Assembly (NCBI GenBank): GCA_014843695.1
Contig: CM026401.1
Span: 44,217,485-44,281,484 of the forward strand
DNA from: Archivesica marissinica
Lineage: Eukaryota > Mollusca > Bivalvia > Venerida > Vesicomyidae
Direction of reading: 5' to 3'
DNA length: 64,000 nucleotides
Positions within the stretch are counted from its first letter, which is position 1, and each line of letters begins with the position of its first letter. The notes beneath the pieces are model-generated. The model did not search any database. It saw only the letters and a program-made list of their open reading frames with translations, and had not been told where the DNA came from. Position numbers and translations under genes: made by a program. Shown in pieces: positions 1 through 11,400 of this stretch.

Positions 1-9
1 TACCGTTAA

Positions 10-678
10 TCAGCTAACATATCTCTACAACGACATACGAGTCTCGTACGTATGTATATATCGTTTATCAGACCGCTTCTAGAGAATGGAGATGTTGTCT
101 GGGATAATTGTTCAAACGAACTCAAATACGACCTGGAAGTAGTCCATATTGAGGCAGCGAAAATTGCAGCGGGTGCCACCAAACTTTGCAATTTAGATCG
201 CCTCTTGAGCAAACTGAAATGAGAAAGTTTGGCAGTAAGAAGAAGAAAACACCGATTTCTTCTTTTCTTCAAGATGAATAACAACCGATCTCCTAAGTAT
301 CTTTCCAACCTTATTGCAGAATATAGTAATCAAGCGTACACACTTCGTTCTTCGCACAATGTTCCACTCATTTACACAATCACACTCTCGTATGGATCTA
401 CGTTTCTTCCCTTAACAATTCGAGAGTGGACTGGATTATCATCAGATGTAAGAAACGCCTCCACAATACTTTTATTTAAACACCACACCCACAAAATCAT
501 CACCTCTTTACAACACCCGAATATGTATTGGATGTAGCTCCTTAAACTTCGATCTCAACCGTAGAAACATTGTGGAATAACGTTGTGCATGTGGATCTAT
601 TGAGACACCTCTTCACTATATTATATACTGTCGTCTTCCACCGAAACGAGATGTGGAACAAGACATGAGTGTGCATAG
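10..678 (+). pseudogene. LINE reverse transcriptase C-terminal fragment, decayed
   Basis: This is the last part of a non-LTR retrotransposon ORF2-like protein. Frame 1 from about position 10 reads RMYISFIRPLLENGDVVWDN, then HIEAAKIAAGATKL, the usual stretch after the RT thumb in mollusc LINEs. It continues through RRRKHRFLLFFKM and TFLPLTIREW to about 534. A TGA near 220 sits where family members have GW before E, so it looks like a TGG to TGA change. At about 534 the reading frame shifts. The new frame gives CSSLNFDLNRRNIVE, a stop, then CACGSIETPLHYILYC, the terminal CxCG-H-C cluster typical of these proteins. Reverse transcriptase catalytic motifs and endonuclease are absent, so this copy is 5'-truncated or cut by the window edge. 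The 32-bp array begins directly after the cysteine cluster. The family assignment rests on remembered motifs, not on a search. Confidence 0.8.
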
Positions 679-1515
679 GTAACCCTACATGTCGTGTTCC
701 ATGTATATAGGTAACCCTACATGTCGTGTTCCATGTATATAGGTAACGCTACATGTCGTGTTCCATGTGTATAGGTAACCCTACATGTCGTGTTCCATGT
801 ATATAGGTAACCCTACATGTCGTGTTCCATGTATATAGGTAACCCTACATGTCGTGTTCCATGTATATAGGTAACCCTACATGTCGTGTTCCATGTGTAT
901 AGGTAACGCTACATGTCGTGTTCCATGTGTATAGGTAACGCTACATGTCGTGTTCCATGTGTATAGGTAACCCTACATGTCGTGTTCCATGTGTATAGGT
1001 AACCCTACATGTCGTGTTCCATGTGTATAGGTAACCCTACATGTCGTGTTCCATGTGTATAGGTAACCCTACATGTCGTGTTCCATGTGTATAGGTAACC
1101 CTACATGTCGTGTTCCATGTGTATAGGTAACCCTACATGTCGTGTTCCATGTGTATAGGTAACCCTACATGTCGTGTTCCATGTGTATAGGTAACCCTAC
1201 ATGTCGTGTTCCATGTGTATAGGTAACCCTACATGTCGTGTTCCATGTATATAGGTAACCCTACATGTCGTGTTCCATGTATATAGGTAACCCTACATGT
1301 CGTGTTCCATGTATATAGGTAACCCTACATGTCGTGTTCCATGTGTATAGGTAACCCTACATGTCGTGTTCCATGTATATAGGTAACCCTACATGTCGTG
1401 TTCCATGTATATAGGTAACGCTACATGTCGTGTTCCATGTGTATAGGTAACCCTACATGTCGTGTTCCATGTATATAGGTAACCCTACATGTCGTGTTCC
1501 ATGTGTATAGGTAAC
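672..1515. repeat. 32-bp minisatellite, about 26 copies
   Basis: The unit contains AGGTAACCCTACATGTCGTG followed by TTCCATGTATAT (32 bp). Copies are almost identical. The main variants are CCCTAC/CGCTAC and ATGTATAT/ATGTGTAT. The array starts within about 10 bases of the LINE C-terminal cluster and stops at AGGTAAC near 1515. Confidence 0.95.
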
Positions 1516-1783
1516 AAGTCAGTGTTTCAGAGACTCCACACAAGGTAACAATCAACAAAAGTATTCCATTAAACAAAGATATAACTTTAATGTTAACGAG
1601 TAATAATTGTAAATGACAGGATGTGGGCTACCACAGTCTCACCATTGGTTGAGGAATCATAGCATAATGATATAACAATGTTCACACATTATTAATGTGT
1701 GATTACATAAGTTACATTATACCAAACTTAAACTTTACATAGTAATTAATATTTAGCATATCAAATATATGGCTTATATAGCA
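1516..1783 (-). other. Probable 3' untranslated tail of the minus-strand LINE
   Basis: This AT-rich sequence follows the stop codon of the minus-strand LINE at 1784. It holds a near-perfect hairpin at 1682-1702 (10-bp arms TCACACATTA/TAATGTGTGA, one-base loop). No gene is visible. Assigning it to the LINE 3' UTR is inferred from position only. Confidence 0.4.
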
Positions 1784-2930
1784 CTATGCAAGCATATGTT
1801 GCCTTAGAATGCATGCTTTATATGTAACCACGTTTAAGATTATTATGTCGGAAACATTTTCAGTTGCCATTAATTCAACAAATTAAAATTACCAGGATTA
1901 TTCCAATAGTATTTCTTTCTATATTTTACACGAAGATCTTTTAACATAATACATTCAAGTACAAAATGATATTCATCTTGTAGAACGTTATAAAGCGGAC
2001 ATATTCGTTCCTCTACAGGAACACGTACTGGTCTTTCATTAAAATATATAATGTTCTCATCTGGATTAAGAAAATGATCTTCCGGATTATTAATAGATCT
2101 GAAATAATCTTCAAAAGTAGACAAGCTCACAGTACTCGTTTTTATTCCAGATACAGACTTTAACATACTCCAGTACAATTTTGCAGTTTTACAAGTTTTT
2201 GGTATTTTTAATATCAAACTGTCGTTTACATTTTCTAATTTCATTCTTATATAAAGTTCTAGCTGTACACAACTCTACTCTATTTTAATCTGAATTACAA
2301 ACCCTATATTTATTTAGACACAACTGAAATATTTTACGTTTATCTTCACATATGTCAGATTATGAAAAGTTTCAATAACAGAATTGTCTGTTGTACAATG
2401 TGGTACATTGTTAACAAACAATGGCTGTGCAACTGAATCTAAAATTATAACAAACTCATTAATACATGATTCGACCTCCAGTTCAGTATTGCTGTTATGC
2501 GTTATGTTACATAATACACCAAGCTTGCTCTGTACATCACGAGAGCCTAAGTTAGATATAAACGATCTTTACATTCATCTTTCCATTTACTTTTACTTCT
2601 AATATGTTTATGCGTATTTTGGGTATTACTATTATTATCTGCTGTACCAATATTCGAAAAAGTGAAATGAATACTACAATGGTCCGAAAAGGGGTTCAGA
2701 TCTCCGACATCAAAGCTTGTAATACAATCAAACATGCTTTCAGATGCTAACACATAATCTATTAGACTAGTTCCGTGGTGGCCTACAACTGTGAAGGTCA
2801 AACTATAGGTCTGTTTGCTTACAGAGGTGAAGCAATGCAACACCGTTATTACTAACATGACCAGTTTCTTGAGAAAATCTCAGACAACAATTGTCAGTAC
2901 TATAAACATAAGGTAAAACATCTATATACT
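1784..2930 (-). pseudogene. LINE remnant: endonuclease C-terminus, linker and C-terminal tail, reverse transcriptase deleted
   Basis: On the minus strand, 2930 to 2547 gives the C-terminal half of an apurinic-type endonuclease: YSTDNCCLRFSQETG, then SLIDYVLASESMFDCI and NPFSDHCSIHFTF, where SDH is the conserved catalytic motif. From 2546 to about 2035 the linker follows through several frameshifts: SCINEFVIILDSVAQPLF, RKIFQLCLNKYR, TARTLYKNEIRKCKRQFD, then FRSINNPEDHFLNPDENIIY. Near 2025-2035 the linker motif FNER joins straight to RVPVEERICPLYNVLQDE, the zinc-knuckle-like tail that should lie beyond the whole RT domain. After one more frameshift near 1870 the tail ends as LMATENVSDI...ILRQHMLA at a TAG (1784-1786). 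The RT domain, normally several hundred residues, is therefore missing. The 5' side runs without a break into the 38-bp array. Confidence 0.85.
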
Positions 2931-5900
2931 TATTGTTGTTATCATAGGTTACGTAACATCTATATACTTATTGTTGTTATCATAGGTTACGTAACATCTA
3001 TATACTTATTGTTGTTATCATAGGTTACGTAATATCTATATACTTATTGTTGTTATCATAGGTTACGTACTATCTATATACTTATTGTTGTTATCATAGG
3101 TTACGTAACATCTATATACTTATTGTTGTTATCATAGGTTACGTACTATATATATACTTATTGTTGTTATCATAGGTTACGTAACATCTATATACTTATT
3201 GTTGTTATCATAGGTTACGTACTATCTATATACTTATTGTTGTTATCATAGGTTACGTAACATCTATATACTTATTGTTGTTATCATAGGTTACGTACAT
3301 ATATATATACTTATTGTTGTTATCATAGGTTACGTACTATATATATACTTATTGTTGTTATCATAGGTTACGTAACATCTATATACTTATTGTTGTTATC
3401 ATAGGTTACGTAACATCTATATACTTATTGTTGTTATCATATGTTACGTAACATCTATATACTTATTGTTGTTATCATAGGTTACGTAACATCTATATAC
3501 TTATTGTTGTTATCATAGGTTACGTACTATCTATATACTTATTGTTGTTATCATAGGTTACGTACTATATATATACTTATTGTTGTTATCATAGGTTACG
3601 TAACATCTATATACTTATTGTTGTTATCATAGGTTACGTACTATATATATACTTATTGTTGTTATCATAGGTTACGTAACATCTATATACTTATTGTTGT
3701 TATCATAGGTTACGTACTATATATATACTTATTGTTGTTATCATAGGTTACGTAACATATATATACTTATTGTTGTTATCATAGGTTACGTACTATATAT
3801 ATACTTATTGTTGTTATCATAGGTTACGTAACATCTATATACTTATTGTTGTTATCATAGGTTACGTAACATCTATATACTTATTGTTGTTATCATAGGT
3901 TACGTAACATCTATATACTTATTGTTGTTATCATAGGTTACGTAACATCTATATACTTATTGTTGTTATCATAGGTTACGTAACATATATATACTTATTG
4001 TTGTTATCATAGGTTACGTAACATCTATATACTTATTGTTGTTATCATAGGTTACGTAACATCTATATACTTATTGTTGTTATCATAGGTTACGTAACAT
4101 CTATATACTTATTGTTGTTATCATAGGTTACGTATTATATATATACTTATTGTTGTTATCATATGTTACGTAACATCTATATACTTATTGTTGTTATCAT
4201 AGGTTACGTACTATATATATACTTATTGTTGTTATCATAGGTTACGTAACATATATATACTTATTGTTGTTATCATATGGTACGTAACATCTATATACTT
4301 ATTGTTGTTATCATATGTTACGTAACATCTATATACTTATTGTTGTTATCATAGGTTACGTAACATCTATATACTTATTGTTGTTATCATAGGTTACGTA
4401 ACATCTATATACTTATTGTTGTTATCATAGGTTACGTACTATATATATACTTATTGTTGTTATCATAGGTTACGTAACATCTATATACTTATTGTTGTTA
4501 TCATAGGTTACGTAACATCTATATACTTATTGTTGTTATCATATGTTACGTACTATATATATACTTATTGTTGTTATCATATGGTACGTAACATCTATAT
4601 ACTTATTGTTGTTATCATAGGTTACGTACTATATATATACTTATTGTTGTTATCATATGGTACGTAACATCTATATACTTATTGTTGTTATCATAGGTTA
4701 CGTACTATATATATACTTATTGTTGTTATCATATGTTACGTAACATCTATATACTTATTGTTGTTATCATAGGTTACGTAACATCTATATACTTATTGTT
4801 GTTATCATATGTTACGTAACATCTATATACTTATTGTTGTTATCATAGGTTACGTAACATATATATACTTATTGTTGTTATCATAGGTTACGTAACATCT
4901 ATATACTTATTGTTGTTATCATAGGTTACGTAACATCTATATACTTATTGTTGTTATCATAGGTTACGTAACATCTATATACTTATTGTTGTTATCATAG
5001 GTTACGTAACATCTATATACTTATTGTTGTTATCATATGTTACGTAACATCTATATACTTATTGTTGTTATCATAGTTACGTACTATATATACTTATTGT
5101 TGTTATCATAGGTTACGTACTAATATATACTTATTGTTGTTATCATAGGTTACGTAACATCTATATACTTATTGTTGTTATCATATGTTACGTAACATCT
5201 ATATACTTATTGTTGTTATCATATGTTACGTACTATATATATACTTATTGTTGTTATCATAGGTACGTAACATCTATATACTTATTGTTGTTATCATAGG
5301 TTACGTACATATATATACTTATTGTTGTTATCATATGGTACGTAACATCTATATACTTATTGTTGTTATCATAGGTTACGTACTATATATATACTTATTG
5401 TTGTTATCATATGTTACGTAACATCTATATACTTATTGTTGTTATCATAGGTTACGTAACATCTATATACTTATTGTTGTTATCATAGGTTACGTACTAT
5501 ATATATACTTATTGTTGTTATCATATGTTACGTAACATCTATATACTTATTGTTGTTATCATAGGTTACGTAACATATATATACTTATTGTTGTTATCAT
5601 AGGTTACGTAACATCTATATACTTATTGTTGTTATCATAGGTTACGTAACATCTATATACTTATTGTTGTTATCATATGTTACGTAACATCTATATACTT
5701 ATTGTTGTTATCATAGGTTACGTAACATCTATATACTTATTGTTGTTATCATATGTTACGTAACATCTATATACTTATTGTTGTTATCATAGGTTACGTA
5801 CTATCTATATACTTATTGTTGTTATCATATGGTACGTAACATCTATATACTTATTGTTGTTATCATAGGTTACGTAACATCTATATACTTATTGTTGTTA

Positions 5901-6810
5901 TCATAGGTTACGTAACATCTATATACTTATTGTTGTTATCATAGGTTACGTAACATCTATATACTTATTGTTGTTATCATAGGTTACGTATACTATATAC
6001 TTATTGTTGTTATCATAGGTTACGTAACATCTATATACTTATTGTTGTTATCATAGGTTACGTAACATCTATATACTTATTGTTGTTATCATAGGTTACG
6101 TAACATCTATATACTTATTGTTGTTATCATAGGTTACGTACTATATATATACTTATTGTTGTTATCATAGGTTACGTAACATCTATATACTTATTGTTGT
6201 TATCATAGGTTACGTAACATCTATATACTTATTGTTGTTATCATAGGTTACGTAACATCTATATACTTATTGTTGTTATCATAGGTTACGTAACATCTAT
6301 ATACTTATTGTTGTTATCATAGGTTACGTAATATCTATATACTTATTGTTGTTATCATAGGTTACGTAACATCTATATACTTATTGTTGTTATCATAGGT
6401 TACGTAACATCTATATACTTATTGTTGTTATCATAGGTTACGTAACATCTATATACTTATTGTTGTTATCATAGGTTACGTAACATCTATATACTTATTG
6501 TTGTTATCATAGGTTACGTAACATCTATATACTTATTGTTGTTATCATAGGTTACGTAACATCTATATACTTATTGTTGTTATCATAGGTTACGTAACAT
6601 ATATATACTTATTGTTGTTATCATAGGTTACGTACTATATATATACTTATTGTTGTTATCATAGGTTACGTAACATCTATATACTTATTGTTGTTATCAT
6701 AGGTTACGTACTATATATATACTTATTGTTGTTATCATAGGTTACGAACATCTATATACTTATTGTTGTTATCATAGGTTACGTACTATATATATACTTA
6801 TTGTTGTTAT
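2917..6810. repeat. 38-bp minisatellite, at least 102 copies, running into gap
   Basis: The unit is GTTACGTAACATCTATATAC followed by TTATTGTTGTTATCATAG. Common variants are ACATCTATAT / ACTATATATAT, and CATAGG / CATATG before the TTACGTAA palindrome. On the minus strand the unit reads YVTYDNNNKYIDV and flows in frame into the LINE endonuclease at 2916. A patch of single-base indels lies at about 5074-5320. The array is truncated by the gap at 6811. Confidence 0.95.
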
Positions 6811-7810
6811 NNNNNNNNNNNNNNNNNNNNNNNNNNNNNNNNNNNNNNNNNNNNNNNNNNNNNNNNNNNNNNNNNNNNNNNNNNNNNNNNNNNNNNNNNN
6901 NNNNNNNNNNNNNNNNNNNNNNNNNNNNNNNNNNNNNNNNNNNNNNNNNNNNNNNNNNNNNNNNNNNNNNNNNNNNNNNNNNNNNNNNNNNNNNNNNNNN
7001 NNNNNNNNNNNNNNNNNNNNNNNNNNNNNNNNNNNNNNNNNNNNNNNNNNNNNNNNNNNNNNNNNNNNNNNNNNNNNNNNNNNNNNNNNNNNNNNNNNNN
7101 NNNNNNNNNNNNNNNNNNNNNNNNNNNNNNNNNNNNNNNNNNNNNNNNNNNNNNNNNNNNNNNNNNNNNNNNNNNNNNNNNNNNNNNNNNNNNNNNNNNN
7201 NNNNNNNNNNNNNNNNNNNNNNNNNNNNNNNNNNNNNNNNNNNNNNNNNNNNNNNNNNNNNNNNNNNNNNNNNNNNNNNNNNNNNNNNNNNNNNNNNNNN
7301 NNNNNNNNNNNNNNNNNNNNNNNNNNNNNNNNNNNNNNNNNNNNNNNNNNNNNNNNNNNNNNNNNNNNNNNNNNNNNNNNNNNNNNNNNNNNNNNNNNNN
7401 NNNNNNNNNNNNNNNNNNNNNNNNNNNNNNNNNNNNNNNNNNNNNNNNNNNNNNNNNNNNNNNNNNNNNNNNNNNNNNNNNNNNNNNNNNNNNNNNNNNN
7501 NNNNNNNNNNNNNNNNNNNNNNNNNNNNNNNNNNNNNNNNNNNNNNNNNNNNNNNNNNNNNNNNNNNNNNNNNNNNNNNNNNNNNNNNNNNNNNNNNNNN
7601 NNNNNNNNNNNNNNNNNNNNNNNNNNNNNNNNNNNNNNNNNNNNNNNNNNNNNNNNNNNNNNNNNNNNNNNNNNNNNNNNNNNNNNNNNNNNNNNNNNNN
7701 NNNNNNNNNNNNNNNNNNNNNNNNNNNNNNNNNNNNNNNNNNNNNNNNNNNNNNNNNNNNNNNNNNNNNNNNNNNNNNNNNNNNNNNNNNNNNNNNNNNN
7801 NNNNNNNNNN
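6811..7810. other. Assembly gap, 1000 N
   Basis: Exactly 1000 N, so the size is probably a placeholder. The left flank is the 38-bp array and the right flank is the unrelated 28-bp array. Confidence 0.99.
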
Positions 7811-9010
7811 TGTACGGACACAGGCCCGTCTACCTGTGTGTACGGACACAGGCCCGTCTACCTGTGTGTACGGACACAGGCCCGTCTACCTGTGTGTACG
7901 GACACAGGCCCGTCTACCTGTGTGTACGGACACAGGCCCGTCTACCTGTGTGTACGGACACAGGCCCGTCTACCTGTGTGTACGGACACAGGCCCGTCTA
8001 CCTGTGTGTACGGACACAGGCCCGTCTACCTGTGTGTACGGACACAGGCCCGTCTACCTGTGTGTACGGACACAGGCCCGTCTACCTGTGTGTACGGACA
8101 CAGGCCCGTCTACCTGTGTGTACGGACACAGGCCCGTCTACCTGTGTGACGACACAGGCCCGTCTACCTGTGTGTACGGACCCGGCCGTCTACCTGTGTG
8201 TACGGACACAGGCCCGTCTACCTGTGTGTACGGACACAGGCCCGTCTACCTGTGTGTACGGACACCGCCCGTCTACCTGTTGTACGGACACAGGCCCGTT
8301 ACATGTGTGTACGGACACAGGGCCCATCTACCTGTTTGTACGGACACAGGCCCATCTACCTGTGTGTACGGACACAGGCCCATCTACCTGTGTGTACGGA
8401 CACAGGCCCTCTACCTGTGTGTACGGACACAGGCCCATCTACCTGTGTGTACGGACACAGGCCCATCTACCTGTGTGTACGGACACAGGCCCATCTACCT
8501 GTGTGTACGGACACAGGCCCATCTACCTGTGTGTACGGACACAGGCCCATCTACCTGTGTGTACGGACACAGGCCCATCTACCTGTGTGTACGGACACAG
8601 GCCCATCTACCTGTGTGTACGGACACAGGCCCATCTACCTGTGTGTACGGACACAGGCCCATCTACCTGTGTGTACGGACACAGGCCCATCTACCTGTGT
8701 GTACGGACACAGGCCCATCTACCTGTGTGTACGGACACAGGCCCATCTACCTGTGTGTACGGACACAGGCCCATCTACCTGTGTGTACGGACACAGGCCC
8801 ATCTACCTGTGTGTACGGACACAGGCCCATCTACCTGTGGCCCATCTACCTGTGTGTACGGACACAGGCCCATCTACCTGTGTGTACGGACACAGGCCCA
8901 TCTACCTGTGTGTACGGACACAGGCCCATCTACCTGTGTGTACGGACACAGGCCCATCTACCTGTTTGTACGGACACAGGCCCATCTACCTGTTTGTACG
9001 GACACAGGCA
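7811..9010. repeat. 28-bp minisatellite, about 43 copies in two variant blocks
   Basis: The unit is TGTACGGACACAGGCCCGTC plus TACCTGTG. Units before about 8310 carry CCCGTC and units after about 8320 carry CCCATC. Many small indels cluster around the switch (8145-8330). One partial unit sits near 8838. Because 28 is not a multiple of three, the stop-free unit opens all three plus frames, so the long ORFs here are artefacts. Confidence 0.95.
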
Positions 9011-9195
9011 CACCTATCATGCAGTTGTCAGTATGCATTGGTGATCATTCTGAGGTATTGCTGTCATTCTGTACAATCTTGTATTGGTTACATTTTGATA
9101 GACAATTAATAATGTGTTCTAAGTTTTAGGAATTCACACCAGGACATGCTGTTGGGTTTGAGCAACATTCGACATATGAATTGTACAGGGTACGA

Positions 9196-11400
9196 TGTTC
9201 CAACTGGAGCCAATGTTGCCTATGCCAAAAGAAGACTTCCGAGAAATCAAGAACACCTTTGGCGTATTCTTCACTGAGTGAATGCCTTATCAACCTGAGT
9301 CCGCACAATGCATTCCCACAGGAACAATTAAATTTTGGAATGAATTGACCTAGGGAGTGGCAATGATGGAGCAAAATGCCATCTGGCATATGTCCTGCTT
9401 CAGAAGCAGAATATTGATAGAGCAGTAAAGAGACAGCAAGTATGTATGGAAACGATAGAGACAAAGAGGCTTAGAAATAGTTTTGATACAACGTTTCATG
9501 GTAGTTGTATCGTTTACAATAAATCTATGGTAGACCACATTAGGTAGAAACAATGGAAATAGAAACGAAAGTGTGACATATCACAACTGAGATGTCAGAT
9601 ATCGAAATTCTAGCCAAACATTAAGAGATGGATATGGTACCAAGAGACGCAGAATATCATGGAAACTGTTTGTGTACATTTTAAACAAGTACAATAGGCA
9701 GTATACACTTTCAACTGATTCTACGTCGATTCATGTGTACGATACTGGTGGTGATTAAACTGTTGCTGAATTGATTGCCTATATAGAGGGTTAAACTTAT
9801 CAATGTGAAAGTGGTGGATTGTAGATAATAATAAATGACAAAAGCGTTTCGGTGTCTTATAACAGGGTTATACAGATCTCCACATACATAGTAAACTGTC
9901 TTAGGTGAATATGAAACTACTAGCATTGCATGCCCACCAAATCTCAGGAACGGACTGTACACCACAGCATGGATCACAACCCACAGTCCGTAACATCGAA
10001 GGATGCATTTCATGGTACGGCAATCTTGGTCACACGAAGTCTGAGGCGCAATGTATAAATATAACTCATCTCAAGGCCGATCAGTCACAAAATATCTACT
10101 AGAGAAGTACAAAGATGTCCCTCCTGTAACATTGAAGGCCAACACTCCACAACCGGTTGTCATGTATGACTGTGAGCCTCCTCCCAACTACTCAATGTGA
10201 ATTAGTTCTTAGTGATCAAATGGTTAGAACATGTTGCCGAAATTCATGGAAAGACAACGGTAGGTCAAAACGAATCGTTTTCATGATCACCATTCTTTGC
10301 ACAACACCTCTCAATTGACACAAGAGCACCAGCCATAACAGCACTATTCCCATTGTTTCGTGACTGCGTTCACTGTGGCTAAGGTAAAGCATGGAATGCC
10401 ACTTATCAAACATGTCACTGAAGCTAAGAACCCTGACCAGATCCCAGTCGATCAACCAAGAAGATACAATGGTTATGGCCCACATAGTACCGGGTATGGA
10501 CATGGAAATGGCATGGTGTTGATGGGTGGACTTCTTGAAGGTTATTGGAGATTGGTTAGATGGGAGTGGTTGGCTTGCATTATACGAGTACCTATCACAA
10601 TGCATTGAGAGCTACACTTTCATGGCCGGTAAAACTGTTATATCAACACATGGAGATAATGTCCTGAAATCTTGATGTGGCTGACCTTCAACGCTGTAAC
10701 CATGAAGAAGCAGACGACAGAATGCAGCGCATTCTTTCAATACAGGTTGCAAGATAGTACTTATCCAGGCTATTGATACTAAGGTTGTGGTGTTAGCAAA
10801 TGCTGTGCTCAATTTACATACAGCTTCTACTTGCTGTCTGTGGGTTGCCTTATGCCATGCCAAGCATTTATGCTCCATACCTTGACATAGCTGACAAGCT
10901 TGGTCAAGATGTCTATTGGGGACTCCTACTATTCCATGCTATATCCGGCTGTGAAACGGTCTCTGCATTAAATGGTGTTGGTATGAGGACGGTATTCAAC
11001 ATATGGAAAGCTATGCATTTTTCAAGAGATTATCTTCAGCACCTGATCACGTTCCTGGTGAAGACACAGCAGTGCTCGAGCGATTTGTTGTTCTTATGTA
11101 CTCCAGAACATGCCATATGAGCTAGGAAATGATGCTATGAAACATATGTTTTGTTATTGCAATAGGACTATTGACAAGGTTCCACCATCACATAGTGCAC
11201 TCGTCCAGCATGTACTAAGAGCTGTCTACCAGAGTGGCCACATATGGGACCAGACGCTCATCAGAGTCTACCATCTCCAGAGTTGGGATGGACAAGAGAA
11301 AGCAACAATTGGATACCACACTGGAGTACACTTCCAGAGGCTTCAAAAAGTGGATAAGAATTGATCAAATGTATCTTACGTTCCAGTTGTGTGTGGTGGC
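9196..11400 (+). pseudogene. Decayed member of the invertebrate HEEADTRM / DTDVVVL / GCDT multicopy protein family
   Basis: Pieces in all three plus frames line up, in order, with an uncharacterised protein family I know from corals and molluscs. They are: WSQCCLCQKKTSEKSRTP (9196-9343, a W-x2-C-x2-CQ start), DMVPRDAEYHGNCLCTF (9631-9687), CPPNLRNGLYTTA (9931-9969), DHNPQSVTSKDAFHGTAILV (from 9972), KDVPPVTLKANTP (10114-), WLEHVAEIHGK then APAITALFPLFRD (10221-10380), VIGDWLDGSGWLALYEY (10541-), NHEEADDRM (about 10700, family HEEADTRM), AIDTKVVVLANAVL (10769-, family DTDVVVLA), FHAISGCETVSALNGVG (10932-10982, family GCDT), and PHWSTLPEASKSG (about 11325). There are many frameshifts and stops, and two acidic motif residues are altered (DTK for DTD, GCET for GCDT). 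The GCD-GxGK pattern resembles the helix-three-turn-helix of FEN/PIN-like nucleases, but that link is inference. It is non-functional as it stands. Confidence 0.8.

Noticed and set aside
6772..9129. ORFs covering the first gap and the 28-bp array
   Set aside because: Filled with N, then an array open in three frames.
9126..9553. Minus-strand ORFs of 112 and 67 codons
   Set aside because: Shadows of the plus-strand pseudogene, whose motifs are recognisable there.
10216..10605. Minus-strand 129-codon ORF
   Set aside because: Antisense to the recognised plus-strand family segments (ITALFPLFRD, VIGDWLDGSGWL).
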